Shown here: piece after piece, positions 19,742-30,779 of the stretch
How positions within the stretch are numbered: the first letter of the stretch is position 1
Layout: every line of letters starts with the position of its first letter
Source of the DNA: Prorocentrum cordatum
Taxonomy: Eukaryota > Sar > Dinophyceae > Prorocentrales > Prorocentraceae
Length of the DNA: 64,000 nucleotides
Assembly: GCA_963575745.1 (NCBI GenBank)
Contig: CAUYUJ010014612.1
Span: 153,501-217,500, forward strand
Direction: 5' to 3'
Program-made: the position numbers and the translations under genes
Notes under the pieces: model-generated
What the model saw: only the letters and a program-made list of their open reading frames with translations
Databases searched by the model: none
What the model was told of the DNA's origin: nothing

Positions 19742-20235
19742 CACACGCCAATGAAGCGTGAGAATGGGAAGGGGCTGGATGGAGTACTAGAACGCCCCAC
19801 GATGCGTGTACTGCCGCACCCCTCGCTACGAAAAATTGTGGAGCATATTTCTTTCGGTGACAGAAGATCGATCGGTGAGCCGTCGGTGAGCCATCGGTGA
19901 GCAGCCCGCGCGTGACGAACCAACGATGCATTGGATATGGATCCACCACAATCGCACCGCAGAGTCCGATGTATCGGCTTTGCGCCGCCACGCCGTCGCC
20001 CCCCCCCCTTCCTGGGCCCGCGGTGGCCGGTTTGCGGGCGGGGCCGCCTCCGCGTTGTCGTCCACGGTCACGGCGGGCGACCGCCGTGCCGCTCGGGCGG
20101 CAGCAGGCGCATTGACAGTAAGGTGTTGGTAAATGTCTACCCCTCCTCCTCCTGCTCCCACTGCTCCTGCTCCTCTTCCTCCTCCTCCTCCTCCTCTTCC
20201 TCCTCCTTCTCCTCCTCCCCCCAAAAAATACCCCC

Positions 20236-20451
20236 ATGGCAAATGGCGCAGTGCTCAATGCCACCGCAACCGCAACCATTTTAATTACGAAGTCCCAAGC
20301 CGTTGATTTCGAGAAGTTTGTCCAAGACCTGTATGTGGATGCCGTTTTCGCCGACGCTAACTCATGCGCGCCCATGGAAGTGGACGAGTATCTAGACGCC
20401 ACGGGCCGAGACATTTCGGAAGGTGAGGATGAGGAGGACGAGGGAGGATGA
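20236..20451 (+). CDS. Small acidic ORF, unknown
   Basis: 71 codons following a CTC tract. The peptide has ITKSQAVDFEKFVQDLY and an acidic tail EGEDEEDEGG. Codon and amino-acid composition look more protein-like than the surroundings, but it is short, lacks homology that I recognise and may be the end of an exon. Weak. Confidence 0.25.
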   Translation: MANGAVLNATATATILITKSQAVDFEKFVQDLYVDAVFADANSCAPMEVDEYLDATGRDISEGEDEEDEGG

Positions 20452-21274
20452 GGAGGAACGTTGGTTTCCCACCATCTAAGTTCCTAAATGCGCGCTGGAA
20501 GGGCGGGTGCCGCTTAGGGGTACAGCCCTCGTCGACCGAAGCGCCCATGGATGGCGCGCGCATCTTGGATGCATGCCCAGGGTGCGTTCGAGCGGCATGG
20601 GTTTGCGCCCCTAAGCGGCGCCCGCATTTCCATCGCGCGTCCATCCCACGTGCCATATGAAGCCGAGCGGGAGACTATGGGCATCAAGCAAATCCCAAAG
20701 CTGATGAACAAAACTGGCGGATAAAATGTGATCATCAAACATCTCCGTGAGGACTCGGATTGAACCGCGAACCGCGTTTGCCAACCGAGCCTCTGGACCT
20801 GGCGAACGCGCGGGTAGATAGCATGGGCGAGGGGGGCTGGATAGGGCGGAGGCGCCTATGCGAATCATAACGACTACTGCTGGCAACATGCGACATGTTG
20901 CCTGGCGAAATTGGCCGTCCGCTTCCTCGGGGCATCCTGAACCAATGGCTTCGCATCCTCGGCTATGGCGCGTTCCCGCTAACAGACACGTGAATTCATC
21001 GGAGAATCGTGCACGATATGTGGAATCCCGAGCCCGAGCCTGTGTGTGAGCACCCCCTGAGCCCGAGGATGTGCGCCCTGCGCGCGAAATCACCGATGCC
21101 GAATCCTTAGAGATGTAGGGTCTTAAAGTTCAGCTGGTGCGGCGAATTCATCGATGTGTTACGGTGGTGATGCAACAGTTGTAGCAGAAGAGGCATAGTG
21201 CAGTGGGAACGACGGCGATGGCGACGACCGCAAGGGCATATGAGAAGAACGACTGTGAATATGGGGCGCAAGGG

Positions 21275-21279
21275 GATGC

Positions 21280-21338
<59 letters not shown>

Positions 21339-21391
21339 CTGATGCTGATGCTGATGCTGATGATTATGATGATGATGATGATGATGATGAC

Positions 21392-21453
<62 letters not shown>
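21275..21453 (+). repeat. (GAT)n microsatellite with GCTGAT interruptions
   Basis: About 58 trinucleotide copies, interrupted around 21338-21362 by GCTGAT units and once by GAC. Confidence 0.98.
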
Positions 21454-22312
21454 GAGGAGGAGGAGGAGGAGGTGGAGGAGGAGGAGGGGGAGGAGGGGTG
21501 GGGGAAAGACGGCTTCGAGAGGAACAGGGGAAGAAGGATGATGAGGAGGAGGAAGAGAAGTTGGTGAAGAGGGAGGAGGGTGAGGGACGATTAGAACGGG
21601 GAGGACGTGGAGGGAGGAGGAGGAAAGATGAGGGGGGTATGAGGGAGGCGGAGGAAGAGAAACATGAGGAGGGATGAGGGGAGGAGGAGGAGGAGAAGGA
21701 AGAGGAGGAGAAGGAGGAGACGGGTTCCTCCTTCTCCTCCTCCTCCCCATCCTCCTCCTCATCATCATCGTCATCGCCATCATCGCCATTCTCTCCTTCA
21801 TCTTTTTTTCCTCCTCCTTGTCCTCGTCCTCCTTCTTCCTCCTCCTCCTCTCTTTGCTCCTTCTCCACCGCCTCCTCCTCCTCCTCCTCCTCCTCCTTCT
21901 CTTCCTCTTCCTCTCTTTCGCCATTGGCTCGAGTGCGCCACGTCTGTTTTGGCGGGGTGGCATCCTGGTGCTTCCCTTCGCTGCCCTCGGAAAAGACAGA
22001 CGCGTGGAAACGATCGGCATCTTGCGCCCGTGCCCAGCGCTTTGGGCAGTAATTGCAGTTTTTGTCCACCGCCGAACTGGCGGACAGGTAATTGACTGCG
22101 CCCTTATCACTCGCAGGACGTTGATATACGTTTGAAAGGTGCGCTGGGCGCGCTGAGTGCGACGCGTTTGCTCCCCATCATACCCCCGAGCGCCCATTCC
22201 ACGAGCAAACGCACCCCGCGGCAACGCGTGGCAACGAATTTTCCATCGGAGATCACGTGCACCCTCAACGATCACATGACACATTTGGCCCAAGCGCCGC
22301 CATCGGCTGATT

Positions 22313-23527
22313 TTGGCAAGGTTTACCACTGACTTCACGCGAGGCTTAAGCATTCAGCAGCCTGAGAGATTCTGCAGGCTGCAACAGAGTGCCAGCTACA
22401 ACTGCGACGACTGCGCCAACACGGGGATGCAGGGCGCAGCTGGCACCTGGGAGGACGATGACACGCGTGAACTGCTAGCACAGAACCGCGCGCAGGCATA
22501 CATAAAGGGAAAGAATTGCAGATGGCTCTGCGAGATGTGCTGGGTCAGGTCCCTGGAGAGAAGGGGAGTCGAGGATCCCGACCCCAACCATGCTGACGGC
22601 GGTACTAAGAAGACTATGCAGCAGCTCCTGCAGGAGTACAAGCGCAGACTGGAAGAGACACGCGCACGCAAGAAAGCCCGAACCCTCCCATCACTGACCA
22701 GCCTACCGCTCGGGCTCGGGCGTCCTAACGAAGCTCCTACTCCTTCCACCTTGAAGGACATCGTCATGCGCGCGCCGCGCGCCTTCCAGCCATCAAGAGC
22801 CGGCACCACCCTCCCACCCCACGGGCTTGCTGATGGTAGGTTCAGTGCCGAAACGCATCGCACGAAAGTGTACTCAGCCACGTGCGACACCTGTCCCCCC
22901 GGGTCACCTTTGCTTGAATGGAAACCTGGCCGGCCTGCTCTCGGATGCTTCATTTGGCGCCCTGAGGCAGAAGCAATGTTCAACGAACAGACAGGCCTGC
23001 CACCGCGGGGTTTAATGCCTTCGCCATGGATCAAACAGCAGTGGAACGCGGAATGGGCCTGCAGGAGGTGCCTCGTACACATCTGGAACGTTGCACCTGG
23101 CGTCCTCGACCTCATTCTCGACCATTATTCAACCGAGGTATACCCCGCTATCCCTACCAAGCGGCAGACCACATCAGAAATGCCTGAGGACAGCTACAGC
23201 TACGACGTGTCCGCGCACCTCTCCCCCGGTAGCAGGGCGCCAGGGGAGGACGCGGACACACGTGTCCCACCCCACGAGGACCGCTCTGCACTGCACTACA
23301 AAAAGTCCGGCAAACAAGATGGTGCAGTCGACAGGACCTCCAACAGATACTCCCTCCACGACCTGCCTCCGCCCCCGGTTCCTCAGCTGCCCACGCTTTC
23401 CACTCTGTCTGGAAGGGGGCGAGTCAAGAGGCCCAGTTCGTGGCCTGGTGAAATACCTGGTCGAGTGGAGCCACGCAATATACACTCTCTGGGCCGCCTT
23501 TGCACGGCGCCAGGGGGAGAGCATTGA
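22313..23527 (+). CDS. Unknown protein with two CxxC...CxxC modules (frame-broken gene, first part)
   Basis: 404 codons. Cysteine pairs C31-C34 and C73-C76 (CDDC, CEMC with flanking W) form one possible zinc site. C191-C194 and C250-C253 (CDTC, CRRC) form a second, similarly built one, which suggests an internal duplication. A basic region RRLEETRARKKAR lies between them. After about 23405 the protein-like reading moves to another frame (GLVKYLVEWSHAIYTLWAAFARR, in the frame open 23091-23864), so the last 40 codons of this frame are probably spurious. The true start may be upstream behind an intron, since TTCTGCAG at 22373-22380 could be an acceptor. No family recognised. Confidence 0.5.
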   Translation: MARFTTDFTRGLSIQQPERFCRLQQSASYNCDDCANTGMQGAAGTWEDDDTRELLAQNRAQAYIKGKNCRWLCEMCWVRSLERRGVEDPDPNHADGGTKKTMQQLLQEYKRRLEETRARKKARTLPSLTSLPLGLGRPNEAPTPSTLKDIVMRAPRAFQPSRAGTTLPPHGLADGRFSAETHRTKVYSATCDTCPPGSPLLEWKPGRPALGCFIWRPEAEAMFNEQTGLPPRGLMPSPWIKQQWNAEWACRRCLVHIWNVAPGVLDLILDHYSTEVYPAIPTKRQTTSEMPEDSYSYDVSAHLSPGSRAPGEDADTRVPPHEDRSALHYKKSGKQDGAVDRTSNRYSLHDLPPPPVPQLPTLSTLSGRGRVKRPSSWPGEIPGRVEPRNIHSLGRLCTAPGGEH

Positions 23528-23571
23528 GGGCGACATAACCGACGAAACTAGGTGGCCGACCGAGCAGCTAC

Positions 23572-24318
23572 TCCCCTTTTCTGGAGTCGGTATACGGAGA
23601 AGAAATCCCAATCGATGGCCGCCCTCCGCGCATCCCATGGGACGGGCAGAGGGCAGCGGCAGACAGGGTAGTCTCACACCTGGTGGGGAGCAACCCAAAG
23701 TATCAGGAGGACTGGGATCGCTACGCAGGCAACCTCGCCAACCAGAAAGGACAGGGCCCCTGCCGTCAGCCGCTGCACGTCCTCGCGGCGTTCCTCACCA
23801 GGCTGGAGAACTCCGACTTGACCAGAGGAACTATCGAGCACCTCGCCGCCCAGCCCCAGAATGAGACGGCTAGAGGCACAGCCCGTGACGAGTCTCCTGC
23901 CGCCAGCTGGCTCAACAGGCCCTGGAGGAAGGAATCGCCCGCAGCCGACCGCCATGTTGGGGATCACGGTGCACCCCCGACTCGCGCTAACGTGCCGCCC
24001 CAGCAGCCCGCCGTACCTGGCCAGTCCAATGCAGTCCCAGAAGAGGAGCCGTCCTCACCAGAGCGCCGGAATGGCGATGGCGATGTGGAAGGGATCGACT
24101 GGGGCGACGAGGCTGGCAAGAATTCCGAAGCGGACGCCCAGGCGAGCTCCAGCCCGCAGGACATCTCAGTTGACTCCGGATCGCAGGTCAGCCCTACCCA
24201 TCCGGAGGACGACGCCTGCGTTGCAGCCCCCACGGACGACGATGGCCCAGAGCCCCCCCCCCGCTCTCCCCTCAGGGCAGACGGAGAAGCCTGGTCCCGC
24301 CAGAGGAACACCCAGTGA
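23572..24318 (+). pseudogene. Unknown gene, second part (different frame)
   Basis: Protein-like reading resumes in a third frame at about 23572 with YSPFLESVYGEEIPIDGRPP and runs through VGSNPKYQEDWDRYAGNL and LHVLAAFLTRLENSDL into a Pro/Ser/Glu-rich acidic tail ending at 24318. Two frame changes (near 23410 and 23575) from the previous part mean frameshift decay, short introns or sequence errors. Confidence 0.4.
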
Positions 24319-24449
24319 CGGGTGCACCCTAGGCGACCCCCGCCCCAGAGAGGGTCGGACCCGGAGCCTTCACGCAGGCAGCGACGGCAGGACTCTTAGA
24401 TACTCGGGGGGCGAAGGTGGCCGCCGTGCACCCACGGTTGACTAAGTCA

Positions 24450-25204
24450 GTACCAGACAGCGCTCAGCCACGCCGCCGCCTCGCAACTCATCCAGACCAT
24501 GGCGCAACACCCAGGACTCGTGGAACGACGCGCGGACTGCGACAATACCCGCAGCGCGCCCTGACGACCCCGTGAGAGGTCTCCCCATGTACTTGAGGTC
24601 TATCGACGAGGCAGACGTTGCAAGGGGCGAACCAGCACCCGACAAGATCACACGGATGCAGAAGGCGCTGGGAGGCGCGTTTAACGGAGCCTGGAGCGCC
24701 TGGGTCAGGAAGGCAGCCCTCAGTCAAGGGAGTACCTACATCAAGTCCTATCCCAGGTTAAACTCAGCACACCAATGCAGCGATTTCCTCCAGGCATGGA
24801 GCAAAATTGGATTTCACGTCTACAAGATGGATAGATAATTCCAACTCCACGTCGACTGGCCGAGTGTCATGGAGAAGCATCGCAAACTTACGCAACGCGA
24901 CGCCAGACCGCGCACCGCCGACGGGCCCGTCGGCAGCGGACGCCCACCCCCATGGACCGTCGAAGGCAAGGAGGTTGCAAGGGCCCCCCCCCCCATGGAC
25001 CACTGAAGGCAGGGATGCTGCATGGTCAGGGGCATCTGGGTCAGACGCACCGTGGCGTGCATGGCAGTCCTGGGGCGCGTGGGACCATCAGCGGGATACA
25101 TGGATTGACACTGACTGGAAGGCGAAGGGTAAGCGGTTTTCGCCCAGAGGGGAAACCCAGTACGCAGACAAGCGCCCGCGGGGGTGGGACTTCCGACCCA
25201 AGTG
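24450..25204 (+). pseudogene. Unknown gene, third part: two overlapping protein-like frames
   Basis: 24450-24838 reads RGLPMYLRSIDEADVARGEP, ITRMQKALGGAFNGAWSAWV and SAHQCSDFLQAWSKIGFHVYKMDR then stops. 24807-25204 in another frame continues with W-rich, R-rich sequence (WRAWQSWGAWDHQRDTWID) and ends RGWDFRPK plus stop. The Trp/Arg/Gly-rich end resembles a nucleic-acid-binding tail. Whether it belongs to the same gene as 22313-24318 is inferred from strand and spacing. Confidence 0.35.
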
Positions 25205-25558
25205 ATCGGGGCGCAAGTGGGCCAGCTCGGTTCGCGCCCCCCCCCCCCCCCACCGCAAGCGTCGGGAACGCCGCGGCTCGCGCCGACATGGCTTTTTCCC
25301 CGTGCACGCTCTCGGCCGCCCCCCCCACCTCGCTTCTTCACAGTTACACAATATGAAAATACTCTCCCACTTCCCCTGATGGCGTCCCGAAGATGGCCGA
25401 CCCCCCCCCCGCGTACTGTTTTTTACACGCAGGATTCCCGGGAAACGGGTTTTCGCTTGCGTTTTTTTGTCCCAACCATCCTGTGGTGTTGCGTCCTCGT
25501 TTTGAAGAGACGGCGCCCCGCGTTCCTCACCTCCTCCTCCTCCCCCCCTCCCTCCTCC

Positions 25559-25593
<35 letters not shown>

Positions 25594-25601
25594 CCACCAC
25601 C

Positions 25602-27235
25602 AGTTTCGGCACACCCCGCACACGTTTCGTGGCCCCATGGGGAGCTCCACCGAAGGCCCCAGCGGCAGGGTTCGCATGCCTCCCCACCACCCATTTCGGC
25701 ACACCCCTCACACGTTTCGTGGCCCCATAAGGAGCTCCACCGAAGGCCCCAGTGGCAGGGTCGCATGCCTCCCACCACCCATTTCGGCACACCCCGCACA
25801 CGTTTCGTGGCCCCATAGGGAACTCCACCGAAGGCCCCAGTGGCATGCCGGCACACCCCTCACACGTTCGTGGCCCCATAGGGAGCTCCACCGAAGGCCC
25901 CAGTTTCGCATGCCTCCCCACCACCCATTTCGGCACACCCCTCACACGTTTCGTGGCCCCATAGGGAGCTCCACCGAAGGCCCCAGTGGCAGGGTTCGCA
26001 TGCCTCCCCACCACCCATTTCGGCACACCCCTCACACGTTTCGTGGCCCCATAGGGAGCTCCACCGAAGGCCCCAGTGGCAGGGTTCGCATGCCTCCCCA
26101 CCACCCATTTCGGCACACCCCTCACACGTTTCGTGGCCCCATAGGGAGCTCCACCGAAGGCCCCAGTGGCAGCGGTTCGCATGCCTCCCCACCACCCATT
26201 TCGGCACACCCCTCACACGTTTCGTGGCCCCATAGGGAGCTCCACCGAAGGCCCCAGTGGCTGCGTTCGCATGCCTCCCCACCACCCATTTCGGCACACC
26301 CCTCACACGTTTCGTGGCCCCATAGGGAGCTCCACCGAAGGCCCCAGTGGCTGCGTTCGCATGCCTCCCCACCCCCATTTCGGCACACCCCTCACACGTT
26401 TCGTGGCCCCATAGGGAGCTCCACCGAAGGCCCCAGTGGCAGGTTCGCATGCTTCCCCACCCATTTCGGCACACCCCTCACACGTTTCGTGGCCCCATAG
26501 GGAGCTCCACCGAAGGCCCCAGTGGCAGGGTTCGCATGCCTCCCCACCACCCATTTCGGCACACCCCTCACACGTTTCGTGGCCCCATAGGGAGCTCCAC
26601 CGAAGGCCCCAGTGGCAGGGTTCGCATGCCTCCCCACCACCCATTTCGGCACACCCCTCACACGTTTCGTGGCCCCATAGGGAGCTCCACCGAAGGCCCC
26701 AGTGGCAGGGTTCGCATGCCTCCCCACCACCCATTTCGGCACACCCCTCACACGTTTCGTGGCCCCATAGGGAGCTCCACCGAAGGCCCCAGTGGCAGGG
26801 TTCGCATGCGCCCCCACCACCCATTTCGGCACATCCGTCAAACGTTTCGTGGCCCCATGGGGATTTCCACTGCAGGCCCCAGTGACTGGGTTCGCATGCG
26901 CCCCACACACATTCCGGCACACCCCTCACACGTTTCGCGGCCCCATAGGGAGCTCCACCGAAGGACCCAGTGGCTGCGTTCGCATGCCGCCCCCACACCC
27001 ATGTCGGCACACCCCTCACGCGTTTCGTGGCCCCACAGGGAGCTCCACCGAAGGCCAGCGGCTGCGTTCCCATGCCGCCCCCACACCAACTTCGGTGCAC
27101 CCCTCACACGTTTCGTGGCCCCATAAGGAGCTCCACCGAAGGCCCCAGCGGCAACGTTCGCATGCCGCCCCCACACCCATGTCGGCACACCCCTCAAACG
27201 GTTCGTGGCCCCATAGGGAGATCCACCGAAGACGG
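25602..27235 (+). repeat. 90-bp satellite array, 19 units
   Basis: The unit runs from CCCATTTCGGCACACCCCTC through ACACGTTTCGTGGCCCCATA, GGGAGCTCCACCGAAGGCCC and CAGTGGCAGGGTTCGCATGC to CTCCCCACCA. Unit starts are seen at about 25604, 25691, 25781, 25848 (truncated), 25924, 26014, 26104, 26195, 26286, 26376, 26460, 26550, 26640, 26730, 26820, 26908, 27000, 27088 and 27178. Central units (26014-26800) are near identical; units after 26800 are more diverged. It is preceded by a CAT run at 25559-25591. It makes long false frames on both strands. Confidence 0.97.
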
Positions 27236-28870
27236 TACTCACACCAGCATTACTCACAACTGCATATGGTTGGGTCCTTCGCCAGGCTACTTTTTTTAAT
27301 GCTGCTCTCGCTGAGGCGCCGGCCTCATTTCTGCCCCCGAATCGTTCCGAATCGTGCTCCCGCTGCAGCGTGGGCCTCATTTTCGGATCGGTGTTTGGCC
27401 TCCGTCGTCAGGATGGCGTTCTCGCCCCAGCGCGGGCCTCTTTCTCGCGCGCCCATCCGCCCGCCACCACCGCGCCGCACCACCACCACCACCACCACCA
27501 CCATCACAACCACCACCAGCACCACCACCACCAGCACCACCACCACCACCACCAACAACACCACCACAACCACGCACACACGCACGCACGCACGCACGCG
27601 CAACACCACCCACTACGCACGCGCGCGCGGAGCCACAGGTCCGCTACGACACGCGTCCGCGGATAGAGAAAATCAGCGCCATGGTAAGGGATGGGGGGGA
27701 GGGGTAGGACGTCAGATATGACGCGAGCGCACCTAGCTTGTCCCCACCACCTCCGCTGTCGCCCGTCCTCTGATGAGGGTGGTACGTGCAGCCCTTCTGC
27801 GGCTCGAGTCCATCTCTGGTGCTCTGGACCATGTCAGTTCTCAGAGTCGCGACTCGGCCCGTCATGGAACGCAGCGCGCGCCTCCTGGACAACAATGATC
27901 TCGGACAGCTGGGCGCAGCCTCCACCTCCTCATACACGGTGGTTTCTATTGCGCTGACCCTGTGGGCCATCTGGGATCCCGCTGCGCCTGGTGGAGCCCG
28001 CTGGGTTGGCAGCCCCGTGGTCCTCAATCGGCCCTTCGCCTCGAGCAGCGATGTTGAGCTTGTGGATTGAGGCCGGCGGGGAGCGTCAGCCACCCCACGG
28101 TCGAAGTTTTCCATATGGATGCTCCTGGCTACGACATGGGTAAGTTTCATCGCAGCGCTAGGCTTCGGCCATAATGCCCCGTGCTACCTCCTTTGGGTCT
28201 GTGGTGCACTAATACACGTGCGCCGCGAACTAGACAGGCCACGCTGGTCTCGTGGATCCACTCTGGACGGAGTGCCCGGTGGCTGAAATAGCCCCCCCCC
28301 CCCCCGCGTCCTACCCCGTCTGGCATCGAGGTCGGCAATGACTGGGTAACCTACTGCCGCACCGCCAGCCCATAGACCTGACCACCCCACGGGACAGGGG
28401 GCCGCCAGTGCTGCCCCTCAGGGGCACCCACTTTGGACGGCAGGGACTGGTGGCTGAAACAACCTACCTCCAGCGCTCCACCTTTCAATAGCATATGGCT
28501 CGACAGCAGGTGGGGGTCGCCTACCGTGTCCAACGACCGCTGGCTTCTCCCCTGCATCTTACCACTTAAGGTCTCTGCGGCTCTTGGCCGCGCCCCTCTC
28601 CGACAAGTCCACCACTCCGTGCAGCTCTTGGCGGCGTCCCCCATCCTGATCACCGAGTTCGATCCTGCCCCGCGAAGGCGACTGGGCTGTCACCCAGCGC
28701 CGGGTTGGACTTGCTTCCCCTCCTCCTCCTCCTTCCCCCGCTCTCCATTCACTTGTTTCTGCAGCTCTTGGCTGCGCCCTCAACGAAGTGTGCCTTGGCT
28801 GGGAATTCGACAGTGCTTTGGTCGAGTCCAAGCGTGGGGGCCCCGGGCACGGTTGCCGTGCCGCGGCGCC
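27236..28870. other. No clear gene; CAC and GCAC microsatellites plus unclassified sequence
   Basis: (CAC)n/(CAA)n at 27475-27575 and (GCAC)n at 27578-27600. A minus-strand frame 27644-28150 has mildly protein-like composition (AHRVSAIETTVYEEVEAAPS) but no motif. From 28500 onwards partial copies of the next tandem unit (CTCTTGG-TGCGCCC) begin. Confidence 0.45.
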
Positions 28871-29420
28871 TGGTTGCACCCCCCACCTTCATTCACAAGT
28901 CTCTGCGGCTCTTGGCTGCGCCCCCAGCGTTGTGAAGGGACATCGCGACAGGGGAGCTGACAGTTTCAGCCACCCCTGCGGGTCACTATGGCCCTCAGCG
29001 AAGCGTGCATTGGTAAAGGACGTGCCAGCGCCGTGGCACGGTCCACGCGCGGAGGCCCCGGGCATGGCTGTCGTGCCAGCGGCACTTGGTTGCACCCCCC
29101 GCGTTCATTCACAAGTCTCTGCGGCTCTTGGCTGCGCCCCCAGCGTTGTGAAGGGGCATCGTGACTGGGGAGCTGACAGATTCAGCCACCCCAGCGGGTC
29201 ACAATGCCCCAGAGCGAAGCGTGCCTCGGCTGAGGACGTGCCGGCGCCGTGGCACGGTCCAAGCGTGGAGGCATGGCCGTCGCGCCAACGGCACTTGGTT
29301 GCACCCCCCACGTTCATTCACGAGTCTCTGCGGCTCTTGGCTGCGCCCCCAGCGTTGCGACGGGACATAGTGACTGCGGAGCTGACAGGTTCAGCCACCA
29401 CAGCGGGTCACAATGGCCCA
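28871..29420 (+). repeat. Tandem duplication, units about 216 and 209 bp plus a partial unit
   Basis: Units start at TGGTTGCACCCCCC at 28871, 29087 and 29296. Each contains CTCTGCGGCTCTTGGCTGCGCC, GACAG-TTCAGCCACC and GACGTGCC-GCGCCGTGGCACGG. Diverged partial units precede it at about 28570-28870. One + frame (28788-29708) stays open through all units and encodes a Cys/His-containing repeat of about 70 residues. Confidence 0.85.
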
Positions 29421-29770
29421 GAATCTTGTTCCCAGCCGTGCCAGCAGACAACTAGGTCCTCATCGCGTCGCACAGAGCCCCCCTGCGCTAGACACCACAG
29501 CAGCGATTTCCCCCAGACTCCCCGGCCGGACATGACGTGGTGCATCGGCTGGTCGCCAGCTGAGCACGCTGTCGCGACGACGCGTGGGAGTGGTTTCCAC
29601 CCCTCCCCACGGTCACCGCCACAGCGGCCAGCGGGCCACCCCCACCTGCGGGTCTGGCCCACATGGTACGTTTCAGGGCGCTACAGGGGCTGGACTTCGG
29701 TAAGGTGAAGACTGGCGCACCTCACCCGCTTCTGGTACCACCCGATGTCGGGCCTGGCATGGGCGTGTTC

Positions 29771-30148
29771 CTGCACAAGTGGTTCATCCTTTGGCGGGTC
29801 ATCGCGGTTCCCCCGGCTGGTCCTTCGCACGGGTGCCTCGGTCAAAGCATGCAACTTTGTGCCCCCGATCTTCCGTGTCGGATAAGTTGCACGCGGTGGA
29901 CGCCGGCGGCTTCGACGTCAGGTTCGCTGGCTGGTATCGTCGCCCTCGCGTTCAAGCTCCTGCACAAGTGGTTCATCCTTTGGCAGGTCATCGCGGTTCC
30001 CCCGGCTGGCCCCTCGTTCAGGTGCCTCGGCCAGCGCTTGCAACTTTGCGCCCCCGATCTTCGTGTCGGACAAGTTGCATGCTGTGGACACTGACGGCAT
30101 TGACGACAGGTCCGCTGACTGGGTACCAGTCGCTCTCACGCCCAAGAG
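29771..30148 (+). repeat. 189-bp tandem duplication (63-codon period)
   Basis: CTGCACAAGTGGTTCATCC starts both copies, at 29771 and 29960. The period is a multiple of three. The + frame 29663-30094 stays open across the junction and repeats HKWFILW-VIAVPPAGPS and CLGQ--QLCAPDL. The ORF is 143 codons and of unknown significance. Confidence 0.85.
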
Positions 30149-30779
30149 CGGCAGACTTGACGTCTACAGCAGTGAGTCACCGCGTGTGAGGCTTCTCTTT
30201 GTGCCTGTCTCCTTTTCCGGCCGCCGGGTGCCCTTCTGGTGTCCGCTGTGTCTCTCCTGTTCCCTCTTGCCTCACCTGCATTGTGTTGTGCTTGGACGGT
30301 GCTGGCCACGCCTGGCCACCCCGTGCCGCTACAGCGCGGCGTGCTTGACGCCTTTTCGTGCTGTGCGGTTCGGCCGGAGCTTGGCGCCGTTTGTGCGACT
30401 GCTCCTTTCCGTCCGCTTCCGGCACCGTGCTTGCGTCCCCATCCGCTGGGCCGCCTGCGTCGGTCCCCAATGAGGGTCACTTTTTCCTTGGCATGTGCAC
30501 TCGCTACAGCGGCCTATGCGCCTCTGCAGCCAATTATCTCGCTCTGTGGCCCAGACGTCATTCCCGCTCGCTGGATCTGTCTTTCGAGCCGCCGAACGAA
30601 AAAAGTAAGCATTCAGCGTCGTGGCGCATGCAATATGCACCGAAAGAAACGCTTCACGGAATGCGCACTGAAATAAAGAACAGATCCATGTTATCAAAGG
30701 GTAAGTCTAAAATCTCAAGTCTTAGGCTAATCCTTGTACTTCTATGCCATATCTCAAGCCTTGCGTTAGCACATGCGGA

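Larger units (their letters stand above)
19161..22300. other. Intergenic stretch rich in microsatellites
   Basis: Contains (GA)n at 19612-19738, a CTC run at 20143-20220, (GAT)n at 21275-21453 and GGA/CTC tracts at 21455-21930 that face each other and could form a long purine/pyrimidine hairpin. Only one small protein-like frame (20236-20451) was seen. Confidence 0.6.

Noticed and set aside
20740-20820. Possible tRNA on the minus strand (GGTTCAATCC-like T-loop)
   Set aside because: The T-stem does not pair and no anticodon arm or acceptor stem could be drawn.
21107-22069. 320-codon minus frame with poly-Ile and poly-Pro
   Set aside because: Product of (GAT)n and GGA tracts.
25602-27235. CRISPR-like array
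   Set aside because: The whole 90-bp unit repeats head to tail without unique spacers, so it is a satellite.
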